Source: Mycobacterium aquaticum (lineage in GTDB: Bacteria > Actinomycetota > Actinomycetes > Mycobacteriales > Mycobacteriaceae). From it: a stretch of DNA of 64,000 bases. The stretch spans positions 39,458 to 103,457 of the forward strand of contig NZ_MVHF01000028.1 in the NCBI RefSeq assembly GCF_002086485.1. The letters are read 5' to 3'. Made by a program: the position numbers and the translations under genes. The notes beneath the pieces were generated by a model, which saw only the letters and a program-made list of their open reading frames with translations, did no database searches and was not told where the DNA came from. Below are positions 37,436 through 45,532 of this stretch, in pieces; positions within the stretch are counted from its first letter, which is position 1, and each line of letters opens with the position of its first letter.

Positions 37436-39181
37436 ATGCTCTGGGCGCTGCTGCGGCGGTATGTGCGGCCGTACCGGTCGCTGCTGGCCGCCGTCGCCGC
37501 GCTGCAGGTGGTGAGCACTCTGGCGTCGCTGTATCTGCCGACCGTCAACGCCGCGATCATCGACGACGGGGTAGCCAAGGGTGACACCGGCCGGATCATC
37601 GACCTGGGCGGCGTGATGCTCGGCGTCACCGCGCTGCAGGTGCTGTGCTCGGTCGCCGCGGTGTTCTTCGGGTCGCGGGCCGCAATGAGCTTCGGGCGCG
37701 ATCTGCGTTCGGCGATCTTCCATCACGTCACCACGTTCTCGGCCGCCGAGACCGCACGCTTCGGTGCTCCGACATTGCTGACCCGCACCACCAACGACGT
37801 CGGGCAGATCCAGCAGCTCGTGCAACTGACCTGCACGATGCTGGTGACAGCACCCATCATGTCGATCGGCGGTATCGCGATGGCCGTTCGCCAGGACGCG
37901 GGGCTGTCCTGGCTGCTGCTGGTCAGCGTGCCGGTGCTGGCCCTGGCGAACTACACCATCATCCGGCGCCTGATGCCCGTCTACCGCCGGTTGCAGGGCG
38001 TCATCGACGGCATCAACCGCGTCATGCGCGATCAACTGTCCGGCATCCGGGTGATCCGGGCCTTTTCCCGCGAACCCGTCGAACGGGTCCGGTTCGCCGA
38101 AGCCAACGACGCGCTGGCTGGCACCGCCATCGAGGGCGGGCGCTGGCAGGCGCTGATGCTTCCGGTCACCACGCTGGTGATCAACGTCTCCAGCGTCGCG
38201 CTCATCTGGTTCGGCGGGCTGCGCATCGACGCGGGCCACATGCAGGTGGGTTCGCTGATCGCGTTCCTGGCCTATTTCATGCAGATCCTGATGGCCGTGC
38301 TGATGGCGACGTTTCTGCTGGTGCTGTTTCCCCGGGCCTCGGTGTGCGCCGAGCGGGTCACAGAGGTGCTCGACACCACGCCCGCGATCACCAGCCCCGA
38401 GCACCCGCAGCAGCCGCGGGCCCACACCGGCGACATCACCCTGCAGAACGCCACATTCAGCTATCCGGGGGCCGATCGCCCTGTGCTGCAAGATGTTTCG
38501 TTCACGGCACGATCCGGGACGACGACCGCGGTGGTCGGCTCGACGGGTTCGGGCAAGTCGACGCTGCTGGCATTGGTCTGCCGGCTCTACGACGTCACCG
38601 CAGGCGCGGTGCGGATCGACGGTGTCGATGTGCGCGATCGCGACATCGAGGAGCTCTGGTCGACGATCGGCCTGGTGCCGCAGCGCGGTTACCTGTTCAC
38701 CGGGACGGTCGCGGAAAACCTGAGCTACGGCGCCGCGCCGGGACAGGTGCTGACCGACGACGACATGTGGGAGGCGCTGCGGATCGCGGCCGCCGACGAC
38801 TTCGTGCGCGCCCACCCCGAAGGGCTGCAGATGCCGGTGGCCCAGGGCGGCATCAACTTCTCCGGCGGACAACGGCAGCGGCTGGCCATCGCGCGCGCCG
38901 TGATCCGCCGGCCCGCGATCTACCTCTTCGACGATGCGTTCTCGGCGCTGGACGTCCACACCGACGCCAGGGTGCGAGATGCACTGCGTGCGGTGTCGGG
39001 TGGGGCGACAGTGCTCATCGTGGCGCAGCGGATCTCGACGGTCACCGATGCCGACCAGATCGTCGTCGTCGACGACGGCCGCATCGTCGGCGTCGGCACC
39101 CACGACACCCTGCTGGCCGACTGCCCCACGTACGCCGAGTTCGTCGAGTCGCAGTCGGTGGGCGCCGGAGAGCGCCGATGA
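37436..39181 (+). CDS. ABC exporter half-transporter with degenerate ATPase site (Rv1273c-like)
   Basis: 581 residues, as Rv1273c. Six membrane helices (about 1-310) precede an ABC domain with Walker A GSTGSGKSTLLAL, signature FSGGQRQRLAIARAV and Walker B IYLFDDAFSALD. The position that is normally the catalytic Glu is Asp (FDDAFS rather than LDEATS), which is the mark of the non-canonical half of heterodimeric exporters. The start MLWALLRRYVRPYRSLL suits the family. The partner gene follows 28 bases later. Substrate unknown; drug or lipid export is usual. Confidence 0.9.
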   Translation: MLWALLRRYVRPYRSLLAAVAALQVVSTLASLYLPTVNAAIIDDGVAKGDTGRIIDLGGVMLGVTALQVLCSVAAVFFGSRAAMSFGRDLRSAIFHHVTTFSAAETARFGAPTLLTRTTNDVGQIQQLVQLTCTMLVTAPIMSIGGIAMAVRQDAGLSWLLLVSVPVLALANYTIIRRLMPVYRRLQGVIDGINRVMRDQLSGIRVIRAFSREPVERVRFAEANDALAGTAIEGGRWQALMLPVTTLVINVSSVALIWFGGLRIDAGHMQVGSLIAFLAYFMQILMAVLMATFLLVLFPRASVCAERVTEVLDTTPAITSPEHPQQPRAHTGDITLQNATFSYPGADRPVLQDVSFTARSGTTTAVVGSTGSGKSTLLALVCRLYDVTAGAVRIDGVDVRDRDIEELWSTIGLVPQRGYLFTGTVAENLSYGAAPGQVLTDDDMWEALRIAAADDFVRAHPEGLQMPVAQGGINFSGGQRQRLAIARAVIRRPAIYLFDDAFSALDVHTDARVRDALRAVSGGATVLIVAQRISTVTDADQIVVVDDGRIVGVGTHDTLLADCPTYAEFVESQSVGAGERR

Positions 39182-39209
39182 GCGCTTGCGCGAAGAGGAG
39201 ACGACCCCA

Positions 39210-41099
39210 GTGAGCATCCCGTCCGCGCGCCGCGCGATGCTCGCCGCACCCGCCGAACGCACGCGCGACTTCCGGGGCTCGGCGCTGCGGCTCGTCAAAC
39301 TGCTGGTGCCGCAGCGCGGGCCGGCGATCGCGGTGGTCATGCTGGGTGTCGCCGGGGTCGCGATCGGGGTGATCGGCCCACGCATCCTCGGCCACGCCAC
39401 CGATCTGCTGTTCAACGGCGTGATCGGGCGCGAGCTGCCCGCAGGCCTCACCAAGGAGCAAGCCGTCGCGGCAGCCCGCGCGCGCGGTGACATCACGTTC
39501 GCCGACCTGCTGTCCGGCATGAACGTGATCCCCGGGCACGGCGTGGACTTCGCCGCCGTCGCGCGCACCCTGGCCCTGGCGCTTGGCCTGTATCTGCTTG
39601 CCGCCCTGTTCGTCTGGGTCCAGGCCCGGCTGCTCGTGGTGGTCGTGCAGCGCACCATGGCCGCGCTGCGCGCCGACGTCGAGCACAAGATCCACCGACT
39701 ACCGTTGTCCTACTTCGACTCCCGCCAGCGCGGTGAGGTGCTCAGCCGCGTCACCAACGACATCGACAACATCTCGTCGTCGGTGTCGATGACCATCAAC
39801 CAACTCATGAGCGCGGTCCTCACAGTGATCGCCGTGCTGGTGATGATGCTGACGATCTCGCCGTTGCTCACCGCGCTGACCGTGATCACGGTGCCGCTGT
39901 CGTTGTGGGTGACCCGCTGGATCGCCCGCCGGTCGCAGCGGCTGTTCGTCGCGCAATGGCGCAACACCGGGCGGCTCAACGCCCACATCGAGGAGACCTA
40001 CAGCGGTTTCACCATCGTCAAGACGTTCGGGCACCAGGCCGCGGCGCGGCAGCGGTTCGCCGAGCTCAACGGCGAGGTGTTCCAGTCGAGCTTCGCCGCC
40101 CAGTTCTTCTCCGGGTTGATCTCCCCCGCAACGATGTTCATCGGCAACCTCAGCTACGTCGCCGTCGCCGTGGTGGGCGGGCTGCAGGTGGCCACCGGGC
40201 AGATCACCCTCGGCAGCATCCAGGCCTTCGTCCAGTACGTGCGGCAGTTCAACCAACCGCTCACCCAGATCGCCGGGATGTACAACACGATGCAGTCCGG
40301 GGTGGCCAGCGCCGAGCGGGTCTTCGAACTGCTGGACACCCCCGAGGAGACGCCCGACCCGCCCCGTCGGCTCGACATCCGCCGCGGCAGGGTGGAATTC
40401 GACCACGTCACCTTCAGCTACCGGCCGGGTACGCCGGTGATCGAGGATCTGTCACTGACCGCCGAACCAGGCAGCACGGTGGCGATCGTGGGGCCGACCG
40501 GAGCGGGCAAGACCACCTTGGTCAATCTTCTGATGCGGTTCTACGACGTGGATTCCGGCCGGATCAGCATCGACGGCGTGGACATCTCGACCGTCAGCCG
40601 TCAATCCCTGCGCTCGTCGATAGGCATGGTGTTGCAGGACACCTGGTTGTTCGGCGGCACGATCTACGACAACATCGCCTACGGCAGGCCGGATGCCGGC
40701 GAGGAGGACGTGATCGCGGCGGCGCAGGCCGCCCACGTGGACCGGTTCGTGAACACGCTGCCCGACGGCTACGCCACCCGCGTCAGCGACGACGGTGGCA
40801 GCATCAGCGCCGGCGAGAAGCAGCTGATCACCATCGCGCGGGCGTTTCTGGCCCGCCCCGCCCTGCTGGTGCTCGACGAGGCCACCAGTTCGGTGGACAC
40901 CAGGACCGAGTTGCTGATCCAGCATGCGATGAACGTATTGCGCCGGGACCGAACCAGTTTCATCATCGCCCACCGACTCTCGACGATCCGGGACGCCGAT
41001 CTGATCCTGGTGATGGATGCCGGCCGGATCGTCGAACGCGGCAGCCACGAAGATCTGATGGCGCGCCACGGCAGGTATTGGGAGATGACTCAGGCCTGA
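39210..41099 (+). CDS. ABC exporter half-transporter, canonical ATPase site (Rv1272c-like)
   Basis: 629 residues from GTG 39210, chosen because GAGGAG lies about 12 bases upstream; M. tuberculosis Rv1272c is 631 as I recall. Membrane domain with an unusual insert between helices 1 and 2 (about 50-110). The ABC domain has GPTGAGKTTLVNLLMRF, ISAGEKQLITIARAFLARP and LLVLDEATSSVD with the catalytic Glu. It should form the active site together with the preceding degenerate half to give a heterodimeric exporter in the inner membrane. Confidence 0.9.
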   Translation: MSIPSARRAMLAAPAERTRDFRGSALRLVKLLVPQRGPAIAVVMLGVAGVAIGVIGPRILGHATDLLFNGVIGRELPAGLTKEQAVAAARARGDITFADLLSGMNVIPGHGVDFAAVARTLALALGLYLLAALFVWVQARLLVVVVQRTMAALRADVEHKIHRLPLSYFDSRQRGEVLSRVTNDIDNISSSVSMTINQLMSAVLTVIAVLVMMLTISPLLTALTVITVPLSLWVTRWIARRSQRLFVAQWRNTGRLNAHIEETYSGFTIVKTFGHQAAARQRFAELNGEVFQSSFAAQFFSGLISPATMFIGNLSYVAVAVVGGLQVATGQITLGSIQAFVQYVRQFNQPLTQIAGMYNTMQSGVASAERVFELLDTPEETPDPPRRLDIRRGRVEFDHVTFSYRPGTPVIEDLSLTAEPGSTVAIVGPTGAGKTTLVNLLMRFYDVDSGRISIDGVDISTVSRQSLRSSIGMVLQDTWLFGGTIYDNIAYGRPDAGEEDVIAAAQAAHVDRFVNTLPDGYATRVSDDGGSISAGEKQLITIARAFLARPALLVLDEATSSVDTRTELLIQHAMNVLRRDRTSFIIAHRLSTIRDADLILVMDAGRIVERGSHEDLMARHGRYWEMTQA

Positions 41100-41104
41100 G
41101 CCTC

Positions 41105-41165
41105 GCCGAGACTACGGATTTTGGCGTGAAATCGCCGAAAACGCACGAAAAACCGTAGTGTCGGC
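41105..41165. terminator. Stem-loop after the ABC exporter
   Basis: Arms 41105-41122 and 41148-41165 pair at 16 of 18 positions (core ACTACGG / CCGTAGT, with A/T runs next to the loop). It lies between convergent genes and likely ends both transcripts. Confidence 0.6.
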
Positions 41166-41173
41166 GGGGGAAT

Positions 41174-41722
41174 TTACAGGTTCGGGCCCTCTGCCCGCAG
41201 ATCGTCGACGTTCTTCATGGCTTCCCGCAGCTTGCCCAGCCACTCCTCGGTGTGTTGACCGACCAGCTTGACCGACCAGGCCAGTGCGTCGGAGCGCGAC
41301 CGTGCCACGCCGGCATCGACGAGGGTGTCCAGCACCTGCCGCTCAGGCTGCTTGAGCCGGGTCATCACCGGAACGGCGATGTGGGTGAACAAGATTCGCT
41401 CCGGCGGAGTTCCTACCTCGACACCCCAGGAGACCTTGCGGCCGAACTTGTTCTGCGCCTCGTCGGCGATGCGCATGCGTTCACCGCGCGTCTCTTCACG
41501 GAACCGGGCGGCCCGGCCGGAGGCCCTGGCCTCGCTCTCGTCGTCGGCGGGATCCGGCAACCGCCCGATGACGGTGATCTCTTCGCGGTCGACGACGACG
41601 GTCGGGTCGCCGGTGAACCAGGTGTCGGGCAGGCGCCCGGCGAACCATTCGGGTGCGTCGTGGGCCGCTGGTTGCTGGGCTTGCTGCCAGCCACCGCGCC
41701 CGTGCTGATGATGTTGCTTCAT
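41174..41722 (-). CDS. Hypothetical mycobacterial protein, 182 residues
   Basis: No known domain identified. A Gln/His-rich N-terminus (MKQHHQHGRGGWQQAQQ) is followed by a strand-rich region (DPTVVVDREEITVIGRLPDP), a charged helical segment (SGRAARFREETRGERMRIADEAQNKF) and a C-terminal helical part with LDTLVDAGVARSRSDALAWSVKLV. That last segment resembles a ribbon-helix-helix or CopG-like stretch, so DNA binding is possible but not shown. No signal peptide. It stands alone between two convergent or spaced genes. Confidence 0.7.
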   Translation of the reverse strand: MKQHHQHGRGGWQQAQQPAAHDAPEWFAGRLPDTWFTGDPTVVVDREEITVIGRLPDPADDESEARASGRAARFREETRGERMRIADEAQNKFGRKVSWGVEVGTPPERILFTHIAVPVMTRLKQPERQVLDTLVDAGVARSRSDALAWSVKLVGQHTEEWLGKLREAMKNVDDLRAEGPNL

Positions 41723-41801
41723 GTATTACATGATTACACCGTTACATCACTGGTAGGGCAGCGTTCACCACCGGCGAACACCGGTGCTCAGGCGCGCGGG
41801 T

Positions 41802-42005
41802 TCAGTTGCGCTTGAGCAGCAGCGCTGCGCCGCCCACCAACACGAGCGCGACCAGCAGCAGGCCCGCCCAACCCGGACCCATCAGCCACCAGACCACGCC
41901 CAGCACGACGATGACCGGCGACAACACGAACAGCACCATGCCCGGGTGCTGCTTGAAGACCGCGACGGCGCTCTGCGCACGGACCCGGTCGATTTCCTTT
42001 GCCAT
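41802..42005 (-). CDS. Small two-helix membrane protein, 67 residues
   Basis: Short protein starting MAKEIDRVRAQSAVAVFKQH, with two closely spaced hydrophobic helices (GMVLFVLSPVIVVLGVVWWLM and GWAGLLLVALVLVGGAALLL) and a basic end KRN. Function unknown. The ATG lies 71 bases from the divergent AIM24-domain gene. Confidence 0.6.
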   Translation of the reverse strand: MAKEIDRVRAQSAVAVFKQHPGMVLFVLSPVIVVLGVVWWLMGPGWAGLLLVALVLVGGAALLLKRN

Positions 42006-42076
42006 GGCACCAGGATGCCAGTGCTGTGCCCTACTGTCGGTGCTTCATCGGCAGAACAACGACAGGAGTGCGAACC

Positions 42077-42901
42077 GTGCAGGGCAACAACGGTCAGTGG
42101 CTACCCGACCCCGAAGGACGCTTCGACTTCCGGTGGTGGGACGGGCAGTCCTGGACCGATCAGGTGTCCCATCAGGGCCAGGCCCACCGGGCCCCGCTGC
42201 AGGCCGCCCAGCGAAATGCGCCCGGTGACGGATTCGCCGGGATCACAGGCGATCTCGTCGACGGCCGGTTCAGTGAGAAGGAAGCCGACCCGATCGCCAA
42301 CCAGAACGCCAAGATGCTGCGGGTCCGGCTCGGCGAGCCGTTCATGGCCCGGCAGGGTTCGATGGTCGCCTACCAGGGCAACGTCGACTTCTCGTTCGAG
42401 GGTGGCGGCGCATCGAAATTCATCAAGAAGGCGCTCACCGGCGAAGGCCTGCCGTTGATGCGCTGCCAGGGTCAGGGCGACGTGTTCCTCGCCGACCAGG
42501 CGTTCGACGTACACCTGTTGCGGCTGAACAACTCCGGGTTGTCGATCAGCGGCAAGAACGTGCTGGCCTTCTCGGCGAGCCTGGATTGGAACATCGAGCG
42601 CGTCAAAGGCGGCAGCATCGCGACCGGCGGCTTGTTCAACACCACGTTGCGCGGCAGCGGGTGGGTGGCGCTGACCACCGACGGCCCGCCGGTGGTGCTC
42701 AACGCTGCAGAGGCACCGACCTACGCCGATACCAACGCGGTGGTGGCCTGGTCGGCACACCTGCAGACCCAGCTCAAGACCAGCTTCAAGGCGGGCGCAT
42801 TGATCGGTCGGGGATCGGGCGAGGCCCTGCAGGTCGCGTTCCACGGCGACGGTTTCGTGATCGTGCAGCCGTCGGAAGGCGTCACCGTGGCGGCCCAGTA
42901 A
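42077..42901 (+). CDS. DUF2510-AIM24 domain protein
   Basis: 274 residues from GTG 42077, preceded by AGGAG. The N-terminus GQWLPDPEGRFDFRWWDGQSWTDQV is the short DUF2510 motif (W-x-x-D-P-x-G...RWWDG) that in actinobacteria sits before membrane or soluble domains. From about residue 90 to the end is an AIM24/TRAP-like beta domain (DUF124), with LRVRLGEPFMARQGSMVAYQGNVDF and GRGSGEALQVAFHGDGFVIVQPSEG. AIM24 proteins in bacteria have no settled function; phosphopeptide or membrane association has been suggested. It ends in the tail of the convergent Ada-like gene. Confidence 0.88.
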   Translation: MQGNNGQWLPDPEGRFDFRWWDGQSWTDQVSHQGQAHRAPLQAAQRNAPGDGFAGITGDLVDGRFSEKEADPIANQNAKMLRVRLGEPFMARQGSMVAYQGNVDFSFEGGGASKFIKKALTGEGLPLMRCQGQGDVFLADQAFDVHLLRLNNSGLSISGKNVLAFSASLDWNIERVKGGSIATGGLFNTTLRGSGWVALTTDGPPVVLNAAEAPTYADTNAVVAWSAHLQTQLKTSFKAGALIGRGSGEALQVAFHGDGFVIVQPSEGVTVAAQ

Positions 42902-43154
42902 CGGCTTTCCACCGCCGGTAGGCATCGGGCAGGCACACCGCGCACGGCCGGTATCCCGCGGCCACGGCGGTCGCCGCGTCGGCGAAGAACACGCGGTGCG
43001 CGACGTACCCGCCTGCCGCCAGCGCACGCAGCGCCGACGGGCAGTCGAGCCGACCGTAGATCCTGCCGCGGCGGTATCCGCCCAGCGTTCCCGGCACCGC
43101 GCTGCGGTACGGGCGGCCATCGGCGCCCAGCAGGGTGTAGGACCGAATTGTCAT
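42882..43154 (-). CDS. Stand-alone Ada-type zinc-binding domain protein
   Basis: 90 residues; the Ada N-terminal domain without HTH or methyltransferase. The first Cys is in GRIYGRLDCPSALRALAAGGY and the C-x2-C pair in GYRPCAVCLPDAYRRW; with three Cys it is short of the four that hold Zn in Ada. In Ada one of these Cys accepts methyl from phosphotriesters, so this may be a damage sensor with altered metal binding. It overlaps the oxygenase gene upstream by four bases and is the last gene of the five-gene alkylation operon. Alternatively a structural relic. Confidence 0.75.
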   Translation of the reverse strand: MTIRSYTLLGADGRPYRSAVPGTLGGYRRGRIYGRLDCPSALRALAAGGYVAHRVFFADAATAVAAGYRPCAVCLPDAYRRWKAVTGPPR

Positions 43155-43867
43155 GCCGCGTCGTGGAATACGAGCCCGAGGGTGAACCGGACCCCGGATC
43201 GCACCACCGAAACCCCATGCCGCACCGGTGCCGCCGACCAGCCCCGGGCCGACCGCACCGGGCGGTCGCGCGTGGTGAACACCAACCCGTGACCGTGCGG
43301 GATGACGACGGCCGTGCCCCGCGACTGGGCCCGCGGCCGCTGTTCGTAGAGCAGGAACTCGCCTCCGGTGTGGTCCACCCCCGGATCGTTCAGGTTGACG
43401 ACCACCTGCAACGGAAACACCAGCTCGCCGTAGAGGTCTCGGTGCAGGGCATTCCAGTCCCCCGCGCCGTACCGCAGCAGGATCGCCGTCGACTTGGTCT
43501 GTCCCGCCGCGTGGCAGCGCTGCAACCACTCGCCGAAATCGTTGGGCCACGGCGTATCCCGCCCGAGCCTGGTCCACCAGTCGCGGGCGATGGGCAACAA
43601 CTTGGGGTACAGCGCACTCTTGAGTGCGTCGACCGCGTCGGGATACGGCTCGGCGAAGTAGCGGTACTGCCCCTCACCGAACCGATAGCGCGCCATGTCG
43701 ATCGTCGACCGGAAGCGGCTGCCATCGGGATAAAGCGCGGCGATCTCGGCGGCCTCCTGCGGCGACAGCAGAGGGCCGGTCAGGGCGCACCCCACGTCGT
43801 CGAGACCCGACCGCACGCCGTCCCAGTCGACTGCCTCGACCCGCTCACGCCACGGCCCTGCCGTCAT
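43151..43867 (-). CDS. 2OG-Fe(II) oxygenase in alkylation operon
   Basis: 238-residue 2-oxoglutarate-dependent dioxygenase. Fe ligands appear in WNALHRDLYGELVFPLQVVV (His and Asp) and in APVRHGVSVVRSGVRFTLGLVFHD (distal His and the 2OG-binding Arg). Length and position suit a DNA/RNA repair oxygenase such as AlkB, yet the text is closer to the prolyl-4-hydroxylase-like group. Its placement between a methyltransferase and an Ada-type domain, with four-base overlaps on both sides, makes a dealkylation role likely. Start MTAGPWRERVEAV. Confidence 0.82.
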   Translation of the reverse strand: MTAGPWRERVEAVDWDGVRSGLDDVGCALTGPLLSPQEAAEIAALYPDGSRFRSTIDMARYRFGEGQYRYFAEPYPDAVDALKSALYPKLLPIARDWWTRLGRDTPWPNDFGEWLQRCHAAGQTKSTAILLRYGAGDWNALHRDLYGELVFPLQVVVNLNDPGVDHTGGEFLLYEQRPRAQSRGTAVVIPHGHGLVFTTRDRPVRSARGWSAAPVRHGVSVVRSGVRFTLGLVFHDAA

Positions 43868-44445
43868 GCCGCGGCCTCCAACTCCAGCAGCAGCCGTTTG
43901 GCATCGACCCCGCCGAGGTAACCGCCCATCGCGCCGTCGCTGCGGACCACGCGGTGACACGGCACCACGAGCGGAAGTGGGTTGGTGGCGCAGGCCGTCC
44001 CGACGGCGCGTACCGCTTTCGGGTTCCCGGCCAGCCGGGCCACCGCGGCATAACTCGCGGTCTGCCCGTACCCGATCTCCGGCAGATGGTGCAGCACCGT
44101 GCTGCGGAACCCCGCAGACAGTCGCCAGTCGAGAGGGACGTCGAATGTCCGGCGGGCACCGCCGAAGTACTCGTCGAGCTCGCGGGCGGCGGTGTCCAGC
44201 CGGCCCGGCGCGTTCAGGATGCGTGGGCTGATCCGGTCGGCCAGGGTCTGCAGAACCGCGTCGTGATCCTCACTCGCGTACGCAACCCGGACGAGCCCCT
44301 GGTCGGTGGCGGCCAGCAGCAGTCGGCCGACGGGGCTGTCGACGACGCGGTACGCGATGTCGAGGACACCGTCGCGCTGCGCATCGGCGATCAGCCGAGC
44401 CTTCAACACCGCCAGATCGTCAATCATCTTGTCGTCGTTGATCAT
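43864..44445 (-). CDS. O6-alkylguanine-DNA methyltransferase (second copy in operon)
   Basis: 193-residue suicide methyltransferase. The acceptor Cys is in LPLVVPCHRVVRSDGAMGGYLGG; the HTH-like helix GQTASYAAVARLAGNPKAVRAVGTACATNP precedes it. The N-terminal domain (DSPVGRLLLAATDQGLVRVAY) is present. It removes alkyl groups from O6-guanine or O4-thymine by self-alkylation. The start ATGATC overlaps the stop of the sigma factor by four bases. Differs from the first copy in sequence, so substrate preference may differ. Confidence 0.93.
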   Translation of the reverse strand: MINDDKMIDDLAVLKARLIADAQRDGVLDIAYRVVDSPVGRLLLAATDQGLVRVAYASEDHDAVLQTLADRISPRILNAPGRLDTAARELDEYFGGARRTFDVPLDWRLSAGFRSTVLHHLPEIGYGQTASYAAVARLAGNPKAVRAVGTACATNPLPLVVPCHRVVRSDGAMGGYLGGVDAKRLLLELEAAA

Positions 44446-44918
44446 CGGAGCTCTCCCTTGAACGTGCGCCTGAGCGCTGCGACGCCGTCGGCGGCGGCGC
44501 GGCGGGCGGCCGCCTCACTGCCGCCGAGGATCTCGGCGATGTCGCGGTACGGCAGGCCTGCCAGGTAGTGGTATGCGACAGCGTGTCGCTGTTTGTCGGC
44601 GAGGCGATCCAGCGCCTCGATGAGGTCGTCGTGGGGTTCGGACACCGGTGGCGGCGCTGGTTCCGGCACCACGTCGAGAGGGATTGCCGTACGCGAGCGG
44701 GCCCGGGTGATGTCGATGGCCTTGCGGTGCGCGATGGTCACCAGCCAGGCCTCGACGTTGGCGTCGGCAGCCAGGTCGGGATAGGCCTTCAGCGCCGACA
44801 GGAACGTCTCCGACCAGGCGTCATCGGCGTCGATCGGCCCGACGACGGCGCGGCACACCCGCAACACCGTCCGGCCGTGCCGACACACCACCGTCTCGAA
44901 TGGCTGTTTGACTTTCAC
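44442..44918 (-). CDS. ECF-type RNA polymerase sigma factor in alkylation operon
   Basis: 158 residues from GTG 44918 (VKVKQPFETVVCRHG), chosen because it gives a 4-base overlap with the methyltransferase stop; ATG 44960 would overlap it by 46 bases. Sigma region 2 has DADDAWSETFLSALKAYPDL and VEAWLVTIAHRKAIDITRARSR. Region 4 has LADKQRHAVAYHYLAGLPYRDIAEILGGSEAAARRAAADGVAALRR, an HTH. No anti-sigma gene is next to it. It probably directs the operon it sits in and other damage-response genes. Confidence 0.88.
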   Translation of the reverse strand: MKVKQPFETVVCRHGRTVLRVCRAVVGPIDADDAWSETFLSALKAYPDLAADANVEAWLVTIAHRKAIDITRARSRTAIPLDVVPEPAPPPVSEPHDDLIEALDRLADKQRHAVAYHYLAGLPYRDIAEILGGSEAAARRAAADGVAALRRTFKGELR

Positions 44919-45472
44919 GCTCTGTAGACGCCCCGTCGAGGAGATTCGTGAGGTGTCCATCCTGGCAGATCGGATAGGGCACCCGCGGCGCGTCTGTGAT
45001 CGCGTTCGAGCTCGAGCAGAAACCGCTTACGCGCGATGCCGCCCGCGTAGCCGGTGAGCTTCCCGCCCTGCCCCACCACGCGGTGGCAGGGCACGATGAC
45101 CGACAGTGGGTTGCGTCCCACCGCCGCGCCGACCTGCTGAGCCGTTGCCCCGTCGATCTGTGCGGCCAACGCCCCGTAGGTGGTGGTCACGCCGTAGGGG
45201 ATCCGCGTGACCAGCCTCCACACCGCGGCCTGAAACGGGTCGCCATGCACGTTGAGCGGCAGCTCGAACCCAGTGCGCGCGCCGACCAGATACTGGTCGA
45301 GCTGACTGATCACGTCGTCGAATCCGTCATCCCGGCACGGACCGAACGTCACGGGATCGGGCCGGTACCAGTGATGCGGAAAATACAGTCCGCACAACCC
45401 TGCTTCATCGCGGACCAGGGTGAGCCGGCCCAGCGGATTCTCCACCACGCAATGCCATGCACGATCGGACAT
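44915..45472 (-). CDS. O6-alkylguanine-DNA methyltransferase (first gene of operon)
   Basis: 185 residues with acceptor Cys in PLSVIVPCHRVVGQGGKLTGYAGG and HTH region GVTTTYGALAAQIDGATAQQVGAAVGRNP. The N-terminal domain (VENPLGRLTLVRDEAGLCGLYF) contains two Cys. It has a long C-terminal tail (about residues 162-185), and its DNA holds a promoter-like motif in front of the sigma gene. AAGGAG precedes the ATG. It may also serve as a damage sensor, since it is first in the operon. Confidence 0.93.
   Translation of the reverse strand: MSDRAWHCVVENPLGRLTLVRDEAGLCGLYFPHHWYRPDPVTFGPCRDDGFDDVISQLDQYLVGARTGFELPLNVHGDPFQAAVWRLVTRIPYGVTTTYGALAAQIDGATAQQVGAAVGRNPLSVIVPCHRVVGQGGKLTGYAGGIARKRFLLELERDHRRAAGALSDLPGWTPHESPRRGVYRA
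44926..44954 (-). promoter_or_regulatory. Candidate internal promoter of the sigma gene
   Basis: On the minus strand ACCTCACGAA (44954-44945) is followed 14 bases later by CGTCT (44930-44926). The same ten-base box occurs before the operon with a 15-base spacer. It lies in the tail of the first methyltransferase, and a start 7-8 bases after CGTCT would make the sigma message nearly leaderless. Confidence 0.4.
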
Positions 45473-45502
45473 CCCGGGCTCCTTTCCTCGCTGTCATGAG
45501 GA

Positions 45503-45532
45503 AGACGCCCGGGCGCCCAGGTTTCGTGAGGT
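45503..45532 (-). promoter_or_regulatory. Candidate promoter of the alkylation operon
   Basis: On the minus strand ACCTCACGAA (45532-45523), 15-base spacer, then CGTCT (45507-45503), about 31 bases before the first methyltransferase ATG. A -10 of the CGTC type is usual for ECF sigma factors. The matching motif before the sigma gene suggests autoregulation. Confidence 0.5.

Noticed and set aside
45497..45520. GC-rich palindrome after the copper ATPase as a terminator
   Set aside because: The GGGCGCCC core overlaps the candidate operon promoter and has only a short stem, so a terminator call is not supported.
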